Shown here in pieces: positions 20,347-32,115 of a stretch of DNA of 64,000 nucleotides. How positions within the stretch are numbered: position 1 is the stretch's first letter; every line of letters begins with the position of its first letter. The DNA lies in contig NW_026570227.1 of the NCBI RefSeq assembly GCF_019649055.1, positions 2,480,001 through 2,544,000 of the forward strand. Reading direction: 5' to 3'. Position numbers and translations under genes: made by a program. Origin of the DNA: Paramacrobiotus metropolitanus. Taxonomy: Eukaryota > Tardigrada > Eutardigrada > Parachela > Macrobiotidae. A model generated the notes under the pieces. That model ran no database searches. It saw nothing but the letters and a program-made list of their open reading frames with translations, and was not told the origin of the DNA.

Positions 20347-23300
20347 TCAGTCTTTATAGAATCCATTCAGAGCTGCAAAGGTCGCATTGCTCAACGAGGC
20401 GATGTCCAGTTGGCGGAGATCCATCGAGTCCCATCGCTGTGGATTGTCTTCCGGGCTAAGATTATTAAACCTGCATGATAAGAAAGCATTCAATATACAG
20501 AGTACAAACTACAAAGTACATATTCTTATTGCTGTACGTAGACGCTTCGTTGAAACGCATTTTGCGGAAACCAAGGCTTCTCTGTTCGCACCAGTGCTGC
20601 GCGGATGTGATGGGCACTGAAGTCTGACTGTGCTCCAGTTAGGCACAGAGTTCAATATTGAAAGGGACCTCAGCATTACATAATTATTTGATTAACTTAA
20701 TCAGTACTACAATTTGTAATTATTCAATTAACTTCGAATTAAATTTTGAGCCGCGGACCGACTTCGACATTTTTGCCATGCGTACAGACGGTACAGTCCA
20801 TTAATTTTGGTAATTTTTGCCTCAAACTTACTACAGTTGTATGCAAGGTATATAGTACCTGCTGTACTACCACTGCACATCAATCATTCTTTAATTTTAT
20901 CTTCACCGATGTACCAGTATGTAAATGCATAAAGCCGAAGCATTTGCTTCCTAAACTTTGTTTTAATTTATAATTATCACGGCAGTAACCAGACACTATT
21001 GCAACAAAATTAAGTTAGGAGGCATTCTCAATTTTTGCAAGGCTGGTTATAAGCCACACCCTTTGCTTCTCTGTGCCAAAAATTACAAAATGAACTGCAG
21101 ATTGTCGAAGTCTTAATACCACTTACACCTGCAAGAAATTTCGAATACCCGCCCATTCATCCGGATAGCCGAACGTCCGCACCCAACGCGCATGAATTGC
21201 TTTGACCTTTTCCAACACCCGCTGACTGACGGGCGGACACTGGGCGTTAGCCGCTGCCAGAAGCGCTCGCCGCTGGCACTCGGCCGTGTCCGTACAGTTG
21301 AAACGCAGAATGGGAATGCTGACTTCACAGCAGTCCGAAGCAGGGTTCAGGCGAAAGAACGGTATCTCGGAATCCGGTAGCTGCGATGGAGCATATGGAA
21401 ACATTAACTGCCGCGCTGATCCGATGATGGTTGCCGTCGCGATAAAGTTAACCAGCACCAATCGGTCGCAAACGGTCATAAGTTCGGACAGCCCAGGAGA
21501 ATCCAACTGACCGTTGCGGGGCTTGCGTCGGATGGACAGGAAGGAGGAACTTGCGTATTGCACAGGATCCCGGCCGTTCTTCACAATAACCAAGGGCAGT
21601 CGCAGGTCCTCAAGCTGCATTAGTCTGGCGATTATCGACATTCTTCTGGCGAAACCGGATTCCGGGTGACCACAATACCGATGCTCCGTCAACGCCACGG
21701 TACGCGTGTACTGCGGATGTATGCGCTGCAGCATGGTTCCCATTTTGTACGTAACACGCTTATCGTACTCCCATGCCAAATCGTAATTGTATGGTTTCTT
21801 GTCGCATGCTGTGCAGAATCACAGAGAATGTGCCGGTTGCTAACGTCACGGTGGGATAGGATCCTCCACAGCGCACATACTCAGGTGAAGAACAATACAA
21901 CGGTAGAGTACAGAACCACACAACGGTTGAATAATGATTTATTAAAATCGAGCAGCTGTCGCATGTGCAGCATACAACGCCAGTAATCGTCCAAAATGCC
22001 CAGACGTCTGAGGGTGCAACCCGTATCCGGTCGTTTAAGCCTGAGTACTGACAATTGGTTACCTGACGTTTCTGTCCAGAACATTCTTTTTCCATTACAA
22101 ATCATAAATAATCTAGCCTGAGTTTCAAAACATTACGGTAGTATTTTTAATCAACAATATGGCGTAGCCTGATTGTTATTGATAAGGCTTTCGCTTATTC
22201 TCGAGATTGCGATAGGATTCCTATCGCAATCTCGAGAATAAGCGAAAGCCTTATCACATGACATGACATTCCTGGGATTTACCTGTTCGTCCGCAACTGA
22301 CAATCCACATCGAGATAGCGCAATACACAATCCATTATCGGGTGCGGAAGCTCATTAATGAACATTTCCTCCATATCTGCCGAAAATAAGTAATCTTTTT
22401 CACCAGTATGATTATCGACATTAATTAATCAGTGCGGCATGAGGAAGACAGCGTTTGTTCTGTTTATTCATTCGGGTTTCTAAAGTGTAAGTTGACTTTT
22501 GCTACTTTAATCGGTGATTACACCACAATCACATGATCTCGTCAAACCCGATCTCACACTGGCAAAGGTTTTGGTACCCTTACCCAACTGGTGCACATTC
22601 CGTGGAGTTGTTTCCATGCACGCAGGCGCTGCCGTGATTCTATATCGTAGATAGCTATCACATGCTTTCTTCAGGGAATCCTCGTTCCAGAACGTACTAC
22701 GCCCGGCTGCGTCTAAGTGCAGTTCGGCACAAACGAAAGTGACCGTATTGGCTTCCAGTCGTGCGTACAGTCGACAACCGATATCCATGTGATGATATCC
22801 CTCACCATTCGACCAGTGGGATCTGTTTGTGCAAGTGAAATTCATACCGCTCCCGAAAAAATGCTTGGAAAACCAGCAGCTGGCATCACACACTCGACTG
22901 CCCGGGGAAACGATAACTGGCACGTATGGGCTAGGAACGTGGGGATGAAACCCACGTCCGGCAACAAATGAGCTAGTGGAAAGCTGATAACATACTTTCT
23001 GTACAGGAACCCGGTGGTTCGCCCGAAGAAATTTTCGCCATCACCCGGCAGCGGCAGCTGTTCGCTGAGATGGTTCCGCAGCACGATGCGCTTGCTTGAC
23101 CGACTCATCGCCGCCGGATCGTCCTCATCCAGGCGTACTGTGTGGAATACATCATTATCATCGCGGATAATGGTGCAGCGCCGAAACACCATCGGTGCAC
23201 CTTCGGATGGCCGCAATGCTACGTGCGCAGAGAAGCCCTGGCGCGATTGCGGAATTCTGTGCAGAAAGCGGTGCGGCCACAGTGCGCTAGAATGAACCCA

Positions 23301-23474
23301 CTGGGGTTTGGTTGTAGCAGCATCAAAGTCCACGAAAAAGTATGGACCATCAACGTCTTGAACGTATCCCAGCCACCATTGGCAGTTATCGCGCTGCACC
23401 AGCACCGTATTCCAATAGTTCACCGCGCGCGCACCTGAGTGCAGTTTGCGAAAGTAGAACGATGTCCCATTCAT
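20347..23474 (-). pseudogene. F-box family gene B, probably disrupted
   Basis: Recognisable exons (minus) are 23474-22996, 22972-22524, 22376-22283, about 21879-21836, 21808-21127 and 20470-20347. The first encodes an N-terminal module shared with gene A (GYVQDVDGPYFFVDF versus GRVVDVTDDGFLVDF). The second carries the middle domain (WNEDSLKKACDSYLRYR). The third starts an F-box (INELPHPIMDCVLRYLDV). The F-box continues as CALWRIL in a frame that does not match the upstream phase. A second frame change comes before EYDKRVTYKMG. The long exon and the last one (SPEDNPQRWDSMDLRQLD) are open and phase-matched. The first intron would be only 23 nt. Compared with gene C there are thus two frame breaks near 21.8 kb, so it is probably non-functional, though undetected introns remain possible. 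Confidence 0.6.
22181..22255. repeat. Perfect 75-bp palindrome (37-nt arms, 1-nt loop)
   Basis: The left arm from GATAAGGCTTTCGCTTATTC to GATAGGA is followed by one T and its exact reverse complement, ending CCTTATC. It lies in the intron after the first F-box exon of gene B. The arms are perfect, unlike all other foldbacks in the window. Confidence 0.95.
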
Positions 23475-24592
23475 GATGTTGCCTTTGATTGGAATAGGGA
23501 TGAGGGATTTTCTTGTGTTATGATGGAGATACACAAAGACAACAGTCTAATCGTGACTGAAGTTTGATGAAAATAAAGAATCGTCGTTATGGCTGTTCAG
23601 TGAAAGCAACGGCAGCAAACTGTATGCGCACATTTTACAGGCTGCAGTCGTCACTGCGGCGCACGTGACGGCTGCAGCCGCTGTAGTACCGTACCCGTTT
23701 TAAGACGGCAGGCAGCCATGCACTGGCAGACGCTCTAGCGCATGGTTGCATAAAAAAAGCTTGGAAACTTCCAGAAGCATCACCGTCGGCGCCAGTACTA
23801 GTACTACTGTCAACGCCTGCAAAATGCAATTTTTTCGATTTGTTTCATAAAGTAATAATTTTCAAAGTTTACCACAGGTTTCATAAACCATATTGCGATA
23901 AGCATTGCATAAAAAACAAAAGCAACTCAGACAAAATGCGATTTTTTCGGAGCAAATAATTCGAAAACCTATAATTTCATGGAGACTGCTTCCTACGTTC
24001 CGCATTAGACATTGTCTTGACGTGTTAATTGGAGCGTTACTAAGACTGCAGCGGTTCGCGTACGGCAGCGCGACATTTCGCCGATACAGAAAAGCAACAG
24101 CTTCCAGGTCTTCTAACGCTTAGTTTCTGGTAAAAAATATATGAAGATGTTTAATCCTTTTTAAAAAACCGACGTCTGATTGGGTATGAGCTGCAGGTAC
24201 AGCGATCGGCAATGTTGAAAGACGCTTTGTAGTTTGTTGATTGTCCTAACTACTAACCTGAGAGTAACAACAGTAATTGTAATAAGCAAGAGCTTGTGAC
24301 GTCGCCGTATGTAATGCGTATTTAACCTGCTGTCGCATAATGTAAGTGCAAACTGTGCAGTAACTCAACCTTGTCGTTTGATTGACACAAGTTGACACTA
24401 CAGTCGTCGAGCATCAAAGCGTCCAACATTAGACAACTGATAAAAGGTTGGCAAACCATATTTGCAACAACATCGCAAATGCGCATTTCAAGGTTTATTT
24501 CAAGGAATGATCAGTTTTATTACTCTCCATCCACTCCCAAAACTTTGCCGCTTTTTAACGTAGCTTTGTAACATCCAGCGCTCCAGTTAATA
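23475..24592. promoter_or_regulatory. Divergent upstream region between F-box gene B and receptor gene 1
   Basis: This separates two divergently oriented genes. From about 24,180 to 24,592 it aligns by eye with 33,140-33,589 upstream of the second receptor gene (shared GCTGCAGGTACA-CGATCGGCAAT), so the receptor promoter was duplicated with the gene. No TATA box is clear. Confidence 0.4.
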
Positions 24593-26269
24593 ATGACGTC
24601 CTCATTTACGCCATCATCTCCGTACTGCATCTCGGTCGCGTACCTTCGGCTGCTGCAATTCATCGGTTTGCATCCTCACTCGTCCAGCCAATGCGGCAGT
24701 TGCTTACTAAGACTCTGGACTATAATTCTCTTCGCCTTCCACATCCTATTTGTCACCGCCTCTTACGCCCGTCTCCTGGAGATGTTCCGCGTTGACGTCA
24801 ATTCCGGGGAACCGTTCTTCCTCATACACCTTTTATACGGAAACTTCATCTTATTTCGCGGGCTGATCTGGATGATACTGTGCTTCATCTGCTTGCGGAA
24901 GAAAAATATCAGAAAAATCGACCGCTCCATGAATTTCCTGAAAATGTCGGAATTAAAAAACCGAACCCTATGGATGATTCTGCTTTTCGTGGTGTTGCTT
25001 TATTCGGCGACAGGAGCAATCTGGGATACTCATTCCGAGATATCCTGGATGGGCGAAATTTCCTGGACCGATTCCAGTCGGAATACTTGGAATTCGTTTG
25101 CGCTGTATCGCCTCCACACGCCCTTCATCGTGGACTTTGTCGTCGGTTTCCTCTGGAAATTTCTCAGCGCGCTGAATCGCACCCTTCCTGTGGGCATCGT
25201 AACTGGTTTAATGTTGACGCTGCGGAAAGAATTTGTTATAATTCAACGACAGATACTTTCACGTGGAAAAGCAGTGGAAGTGGTGCATATTAATCAGATG
25301 CGACGACAGTGCTGCAAGGTCATCAATGCCGTGCACACCGTTGATGAAGCGTTTGGTGTGATGGTTTTGTATGAATGTATGGAGATCGCCGTGGCCTTTA
25401 CGGGGATTGCTGGAGACAATCTGAATGTGCGGTCTGATACAACTCTCTGGTCGTTTACGAGTAATGGCGTGTGGACCGTTGCCGGATCGCTGGTGGTCTT
25501 CATTGGCTTGGTAGTTTGTGGCACCGCTGTAAGCTTATTAAGCTCATTTCTTATGTGTATTTCTTATGTTCGTTTAGCTAAATTTAGAAATGAACTTTGA
25601 GCGCAATAAACACAAACACCAAAAGAATGTGGATTATACGAAAGCTTTAACTGTGCCCGAATGTTTTAACTGTTTTTTAACTTCTTCTTAAGGTGCCCTG
25701 GTATACCGGTATTCGCTAATTTTGTCACAGTAGCTAAATATTTAAGTATTTATGTGTCTTTAGTTATTTGTTTAATCTTACTTATGGTTGGTATAATAAT
25801 TGAATTTTATTTCGAAGCCTCAGGGCGTGGAACGTGCCATCGAGCAAGTACTTGCGGAAGACCCGGAACTGCAGATCGCCGACGAATACCAACTGCTACT
25901 GCAACAAATCCGTAAAACGGATGGTTCCATTTCCGCTATGGGACTATTCTATATTCGGAAGCCCTTCTTAGTTACGGTAACGGAAACTGTATAGTAATTC
26001 GCGCTTTCGATGAAGTAATTCTACGAAGCGTTTACTAGGCATTTCCCCGTTACACATTATGCATTATTTTTACGTAGTTAATATCGCTCCTTTGCGGCTA
26101 CTGGACAGCCATCTACGAAATCCGAGAATCCCGTATGGACTGGCTGGAATCGCGCAATGCGTCAACCTGGCAGTTTCAAGAACTGTTGTTTCATCTGCAT
26201 CGAATGTCAGGGATGGCTGTCAACAGTACGCCAACCTTTAACCAGCGTCATCCATATGCATATGGTTAG
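24593..26269 (+). CDS. Gustatory-receptor-like 7TM protein, copy 1
   Basis: The three exons are 24593-25528, 25818-25976 and 26078-26269, all phase 0, encoding 428 residues. Six hydrophobic spans lie in exon 1, near residues 40-65, 75-100, 120-145, 175-205, 255-285 and 290-312. An amphipathic stretch follows in exon 2. TM7 spans the exon 2/3 junction (AMGLFYIRKPFLVT joining LISLLCGYW). The layout fits the insect-type GR/7tm_7 superfamily of ligand-gated channels. It includes a helix-rich loop before TM6 (VVHINQMRRQ..VINAVHTVDEAFG) and a GLF-x-I/V start of TM7. The classical TYxxxxxQF TM7 motif is changed (GYWTAIYEI). The gene is almost identical to the copy at 33,590-35,224. Exon 1 extends beyond the donor at 25,529 as an open frame, which is not used in this model. 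Confidence 0.75.
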
Positions 26270-26529
26270 GGTAAATGCCGGCTGCTGCCGGCGTTAGTTT
26301 GGAATCATTACGTTGCAATCGAAAGAAACAATCCAATCAATAGATTAATGCAATTTACAATTTTATACTGTGAAATTTATTTTGCATATTGTCTGCGTGG
26401 GGAGAACCACATTTTTTTGTATCCAAAAAGAAAAAGCTCAGGTACAAATGGTATACATTATACAACATTTATCCCAGATTACTGCTCAGAAAACCTATAC
26501 GAAAAGTTCAATTTTTTATACTGAAAAAA

Positions 26530-26745
26530 ATGCAGTGGCTGCTTAACGACGGAGCTAAATTGATTCCTCTAGGTTTTCTTGCAGTAATGCGTTATTTTTC
26601 GTCCAGTATAGCACGGTGTTGTCAGGGCTGGGCTAGGCTCGCACAGACACTCGCAAAAAATCTGCCGATTGAGGGAATCGAACCCACAACCTCCATACTC
26701 TAAGGCTGAGAGAGGCACCACTAGGCTATCGGCAAAGCATACAAA
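26530..26745 (-). mobile_element. tRNA-headed SINE-like element
   Basis: On the minus strand there is an A box (TAGCCTAGTGG, 26718-26728) and a perfect B box (GGTTCGATTCC, 26674-26684). A 7-bp acceptor-like pairing (TTGCCGA with TCGGCAG) and a T6 run (26655-26660) are also present. The D and anticodon arms do not fold properly, so it is not a working tRNA. Downstream sequence (GCGAGTGTCTGTGCGAGCC and on to about 26,530) looks like a SINE body. The 3' flank of the second receptor gene, otherwise similar, lacks it. Confidence 0.55.
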
Positions 26746-28293
26746 TCGAATGAAATATTCTATCGAACGATCCTATAGAGAGCGGATGCCGCTCTGACAG
26801 TGTCATGAACTCCAACTGTTGGAAGAAGGCCCACGATGCCCGTTCGTAAAATACTGTGGTGCCAAATAATAAATGCTATGTACGTACAACACTGTAAGCC
26901 AGATCACCGCTGGTGATCGGTCGTTACAGGCAAAGTTTCCGGCAATATTACCCAGCAAGTTCATCAGGCTAAGTTTACAAGAAGAACTTGCCTAAGCGGT
27001 TAGAACGATTGAAAAAGTGTTGTCCACTTTTACTGTGGTGCCAGATGTTTTGTGTTTCAAGTGGTAAAGTTACGCCGCTTTTTTGCGGGATGGCTGTTTG
27101 CGGGTTTAAACCGCCGCCCAAAGTCTTGCGAAGAGCGAGTCTCTTGCTGGCGTGCAGTTAAAAGGAAATTATGCGCAGGGGTCGGGAAGTATTCCTCGCA
27201 AATATGGATCCGGGATATTCGACTGTGTCAGATGTCTGGAGGTAACATAACTCGGTAGCACGGCAATTTACTGATCTCTGTTTTTTTGCTTTAGAAAATC
27301 AAACAGAGCCACCGAATGCGACATTTGCATTAACGTAACCAACCGCAAATTGTCGATTCTAAGGAGACTTAAAACGAAATAATAGAATTTCCCTAGAAAT
27401 CCATTGTTAGCAGAACTTACTGAAATTCTCGTACTTCACTAGAAATTTAGCATTACCGCACAAGACAAAATTTACGAGTATTTTGTATAATTTGTAACAG
27501 TTCTCATTTGATTTCTTATAATTGTCAGTTTGCCACTCTTCTTCATTGCACATTTCGGTAATGCGGGACACTTTAGTGGATGCAGGGGTAATCGGCAGGC
27601 AAAGCTGCGATGTGGACATCTTGAAGAGTAGATAGTAACGATTCTTGAAATTATGCGAGCGTTTTCGCATACACCAGAATGATCACAGTCATAAGGAAGA
27701 GATGAACAATCTCGTTAAGGTTTATATACTTTACTGTAGCCATTGTAATAATTTACAAATGTAATTAAAAATTATTAACCGCGGTTTTATGTTAACCAGC
27801 GACCCGGTTTGGGAAGAATAGTGATGGCTTTTACCATCGATTTGCATAAATGATAGGTTTTGTACAGCGTTTGTACGCAAACTGCAGCTTTTTATTGATT
27901 CTTGCAGTGAGTCCGCTTGCGCGTTGTTAATCTGTTTGGCTGCCAACATTCTGGCATTTCTTTACCAGGCTAACCATATAGTAAATCTTTGATATAACTA
28001 AAACCCATGTTAATTTATTTTTAAGTACACTTGCACATTACTACAAAAGTCAATACTTTATGGTATTTCCTGCACGTTAATACTTAGTTTCGATCCGTAC
28101 GCTTTGCTGTTATTCGGGTTATTTATCTAGCTGCATCTTTGCATCCACACAACAACATATAAACTGTTATATTTGGTTATTTGTGCAATAATAATGAAGC
28201 AGGATTTATGCGACAAAAGGTTCATGCATGCACAGTATTAGGTCAAATTAGATAAATGGCGAATAAGAAGTACAGAAAAAAACATAAGACCCG
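26746..28293. other. Intergenic, no gene seen
   Basis: Short open frames (for example minus 27,407-27,670 and 27,731-27,949) have no motif. The 5' part resembles the 3' flank of the second receptor gene. Otherwise this is plain AT-rich sequence between receptor gene 1 and F-box gene C. Confidence 0.45.
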
Positions 28294-30287
28294 TTAACGG
28301 TCATCGTATAAGTCTGTAAAGCATTCATCGATCGCCGCTAAGGCTATCTTGTTTAAAGTGGAAGTATTCAGCTCTCTGAGGTCCATGGTATCCCATCGCT
28401 GTGGTGTTCCATCCGAGTAAAACCCGTTGAACCTGTTACAGATAACAGATTATATTGGTCATTGGGAATAATCGCTGCACGCGGTTGATTTTCAGCCGCT
28501 ACTCGTCTATACAAGTAACAGGTCAATTTAAATACTGTATTATGTATAATGATTAGTTGCATTAACAGCACAGATACAACATCATACAAGTACAGATACT
28601 TACGAACTTACAGGTTCAGAAAATTGCGAACTGCGACCCAGTCACCCGGATAAGCCAGAGTTTGTACCCAACGGTTGTATATTCGTTCCATTTTGTCATA
28701 GACATTTTTGCTTATTGGCGGATAACTGTCATTGGCTGCCAGTAAGAAAAGTTGTGCCTGCTGCGCTGTGGTTTCCGTGGAGCGCAAACAAAGGCGGTTA
28801 ACCGTAATAACCTGAGAGTATCTATCATCCCGATGCGTCCGCAGAAACGCTCTTTCGAGATTTGGAAGACCTTCCTGATGTCCATTGAATAAGGTAGACA
28901 ACAATACATCAAAAAAAACCTTTGAACGGGAATTTCATGATTTATGATCAACAGCTGATGACAAACTCTCAATAATTTTGAAAAATTACAGCATTCATAA
29001 TTTCCGCTGCTGATTGTGTCCATTTTCACACGTATCTCGTTATATATGTTTCGGCACTTTCTGACAATGATCAGCGGAACTCGGATTTCCTTGGCAAGCA
29101 GCACTGCCGTTACATAATCCACCCCCGATTCGAATTCGGTTAATGTGCTGCTGGAGTCATTAAGGACGAGCCTTTTTGTGCGCTTAGTGATCATTTGGTC
29201 TACAGCCATCGTGATTCGGTGCGAATAGTTCAACAAATGGTTCACAACATGTAACTGGCTCCAAACCACGGGTAATCCCTCGCCGATATCGACAAAGACG
29301 TCGGTGGTGGTAAGATTTTCTGGCAGCAGTTGGTGCCATAACATGCAAACCCTGTAAAATTTTGATTTACCACGTCATGTTGTTTAATCGACAAAGTTGG
29401 AGTAGACGCAAATAGAGTTGCTGTACTTGCTGCACAGCGGCCGATATAATACAAGTATTAACATACTTTTACAGATCGACATCGTATTAATCATGACAGT
29501 GTTATAATATTTCACAGCGGAAGAACACTGCACGGTACTGGTCAAGTATACCGTTCGGACAGTCATAATTCTAATTGCGCAAAGACGTGCAAGTTAATAC
29601 GCAAAATCGGAATGTTGAAATACTGTGAACGTACCTGTGCATCTTCGCTTGAACACGACCATGAAACTGCAGAAGAACAGTAACCAAAATGGGAACAGGA
29701 AGATCATTAATCCGGAACCCATCGGAATCTACAGTTGATTTTGTTATCAAAGTGCATTTACAATGTAGAACGATAGTGACCTTCCGCAAATTAATTAAGA
29801 GAGTATAGGGAAATATCAATATGTTCGTTTCCTCTCAGTGGTGATACGCTACTGAAAGTACTGTGCCGCGTTCGTGCGTTAGTGGTATCATGATACCATT
29901 GATGCGAGCAGTTTTGAGCAAAATCAAAATTAAGGGATCATGATGCATGCGTACGTTATGATTACCGTAGCAGTTGTAGATCAGCGGTGTCGTTTCAGGT
30001 CTGGGCGAAGGTTGAAATTTTAGAAGATTTTCGCAAGCCTGCTTAAGAGAATCCTCATTGTAGATCGTCTCTTCGCCTCCTATTTTGTCACGCTGTTCGG
30101 CAATAACAAAAACGGCAAAATCCGTACCAAGCCGTACAAAAAACCATGGACCGACCCCTGAACGTGATAGCTTGGTTGGCCCAGGCGCGCGCAGAAGACA
30201 ATGCGACATGGCATCGAGGTTCCTTATTACGGTAGTGATGCTTTCGAGATACGCGTCCGAGGATTCCAGTTCAAAAAACGTAGACAT
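28294..30287 (-). CDS. F-box family gene C (lacks the N-terminal exon of its relatives)
   Basis: The exons (minus) are 30287-29897, 29728-29635, 29351-28928, 28874-28612 and 28432-28294. All are phase-matched, giving 436 residues. The first carries the middle domain (GPWFFVRLG, YNEDSLKQACENLLKF). The second starts the F-box (INDLPVPILVTVLL), which continues across a phase-2 intron as RVCMLWHQLLPEN. The remainder is a leucine-rich C-terminal region ending TPQRWDTMDLRELN and an acidic tail. F-box proteins usually recruit substrates to SCF ubiquitin ligases through Skp1; that role is inferred. The exon preceding 30287 in genes A and B is missing. Homology to a GPCR intron begins at about 30,288, so the ATG at 30287 sits at a rearrangement junction. 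The gene may be expressed from this start or be 5'-truncated. Confidence 0.65.
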
Positions 30288-32115
30288 ACCGTTAAACGTG
30301 ATCTTTACTGCAAATAACTAAGCAGGCCTATTTTGGTTTACAAATAATTATTGACAATAATGTTCTTCGTCACGTATACAATGTAGGGCTAACACGTAGG
30401 AGCTTCGTTCTAACGCTTATTACGCAATTAAGCGCATCTCTGATCGAACCATGTGCCGGCAATTTATGCACACTGGATGCATTCCTGCAATGTTAAGGTG
30501 TCCACATGCATTGAATGAATACACGTTTTTTCATTCAAATTTATCATTCAGCAGCAACTATGTGTAGAAATCATCATGCATTGAATGAATTCAGTGTATG
30601 TAAGAAACGAAAATCTGGATGACGATCACGTGAATTCATCCAAAAAATCAGTGAATGAAGAGGGAGGGGAAATCCTTCCGTTTCATTCATGAATGAAACT
30701 TTCTGGCCAATCGCTATCGCTCCCTACCACTACCGTGGGCGGGTGGATAGCCGATACAACGGGCGGGTGCCGTGTTAGATGTTTCATGGCATGAAGTATA
30801 TGTAGTCGACTATCGCCATTCAAACCGCCAAAACGAAAAATTCATCGATACGTTTCACTTCAGTTTTAAATCATAACATTTTGCTCTACTTCATGTGATT
30901 TGCATCAAACGTGCATTACGCCAGTGCATGTGGACACCTTTACGCGCACAACGGCGTCTCAAAATTTGCAATGATTTAACCGTACCTGATGACGATTTCA
31001 TTGTACAGCCGATGACGGGATATGCAAGGCAAGAGCGTCACCTCGCAAGTCGCCATTGCGGGCCCGAACTCTCACACTCCGTGCGAGAGAAATATTAGGA
31101 TGTTGACAAGCGCGATGACCGTCAAAAGAATTCCAACACAAATGCCCACGTTGCGTGCCGCATGGGCGCAAAACTTCATGGCGCATTGCAAACGCGATGT
31201 ACCTGTACGTGATCAGAGTTATTTATTGTACGTAGGTGCTACGTAGTTAGAAATTCGTAATTGTGCCCTATTACAGCGCGCTCAATATGCAAGCTACAAG
31301 TAGCTGTATCTTTACGTGTTGAATTTCCGGACAGGCTTGTACCTAGGTTGTGCACGAGTTTATGCGGACATTAGTACTTGAATCGTGCTTACCATTCCAC
31401 TGGTCACTCCACAAAAGCATCAGCGTGTATGCTTTGGCGTAGGCGAAAACGTATGTTAAGTAGTTGACAATACGGCACCATGTGTCACCAAACGACCACT
31501 TCCGCTCTACTTAAGCGGTGGCGGTGTATGCTATGGCCATCAAGATGCACAGTAGATCGGTACACTACAATAAATTCAATACTTGTATCGGCGACCGTTA
31601 TACGGCAACAATATGACAACAATCGAGGAACGAACTCAGCTAACACTCAGTAGCGTCGCCCTAAATTTTGAATACTTATTTTGAAAAGGCATAGCATATC
31701 TGTACGCTGTATTTGCATAAGCGCTCCATCGCAGCTTTTTCAGAATGCGCTTGTGCTACGAAATTAGCTAAAATTCAACAAACACTTGCCGCTAAACTGG
31801 CAATCAGTAAGTTCGTGCTGGCAGAAACCGGCCGGTTGTCTTTGCGAAAAGCGGCGATTCGAGAATATTGCCAAAGCATCCGATGGCCACAATCAATCCA
31901 AACAACGCCTGGAAGAAACGTAGCAATAATGAGTATCTAGAACAACCGGTCTTTCTCTATATTACCTCGCATAATACATCTGGTACATGCCGAACTACAA
32001 AATTAGTGCTTTTCATGACGATAAATTTCATCCCTACCGGGACCGTGCCAGCGAGCATGTTGCGCAGGTTTTCAACGTCGTTATAATCGGAGTAACCGGT
32101 ACACTCCTCTTTCAC
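30288..32115 (-). pseudogene. GPCR pseudogene, copy 3 (N-terminus to TM4)
   Basis: Exon-like segments (minus) match the intact GPCR: N-terminal about 32,115-32,038 (EECTGYSDYND), TM1 about 31,910-31,780, TM2-TM3 about 31,570-31,395 and TM4 about 31,200-30,990. The TM1 exon has a 4-nt deletion after GNIL. The TM2-TM3 exon has a TAA where copy 1 has TAT (ATSYVE). No in-frame ATG is found at the N-terminus. TM5-TM7 are absent because the copy stops inside the TM4-TM5 intron, against F-box gene C. The GC donor (GCAAGT) after TM1 is retained. A 445-bp MITE sits in the TM4-TM5 intron. Confidence 0.75.
30496..30939. mobile_element. PIF/Harbinger-like MITE with TTA target duplication
   Basis: The termini are perfect 15-bp inverted repeats (AGGTGTCCACATGCA and TGCATGTGGACACCT) flanked on both sides by TTA, the usual PIF/Harbinger target. 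The homologous intron of GPCR copy 2 has an uninterrupted TTACGCGCA at this place, an empty-site equivalent. The interior contains several CATTCA/GAATGAA repeats and no open frame. Confidence 0.8.

Noticed and set aside
21760-22095. 111-codon minus-strand frame as an exon of F-box gene B
   Set aside because: It is shifted relative to the CALWRIL frame that continues the F-box in gene C and has no family similarity.
26663-26735. Functional tRNA gene (Ala or Ser) on the minus strand
   Set aside because: A and B boxes are perfect, but the D and anticodon arms do not pair and the loop lacks T33, so a SINE head is more likely.
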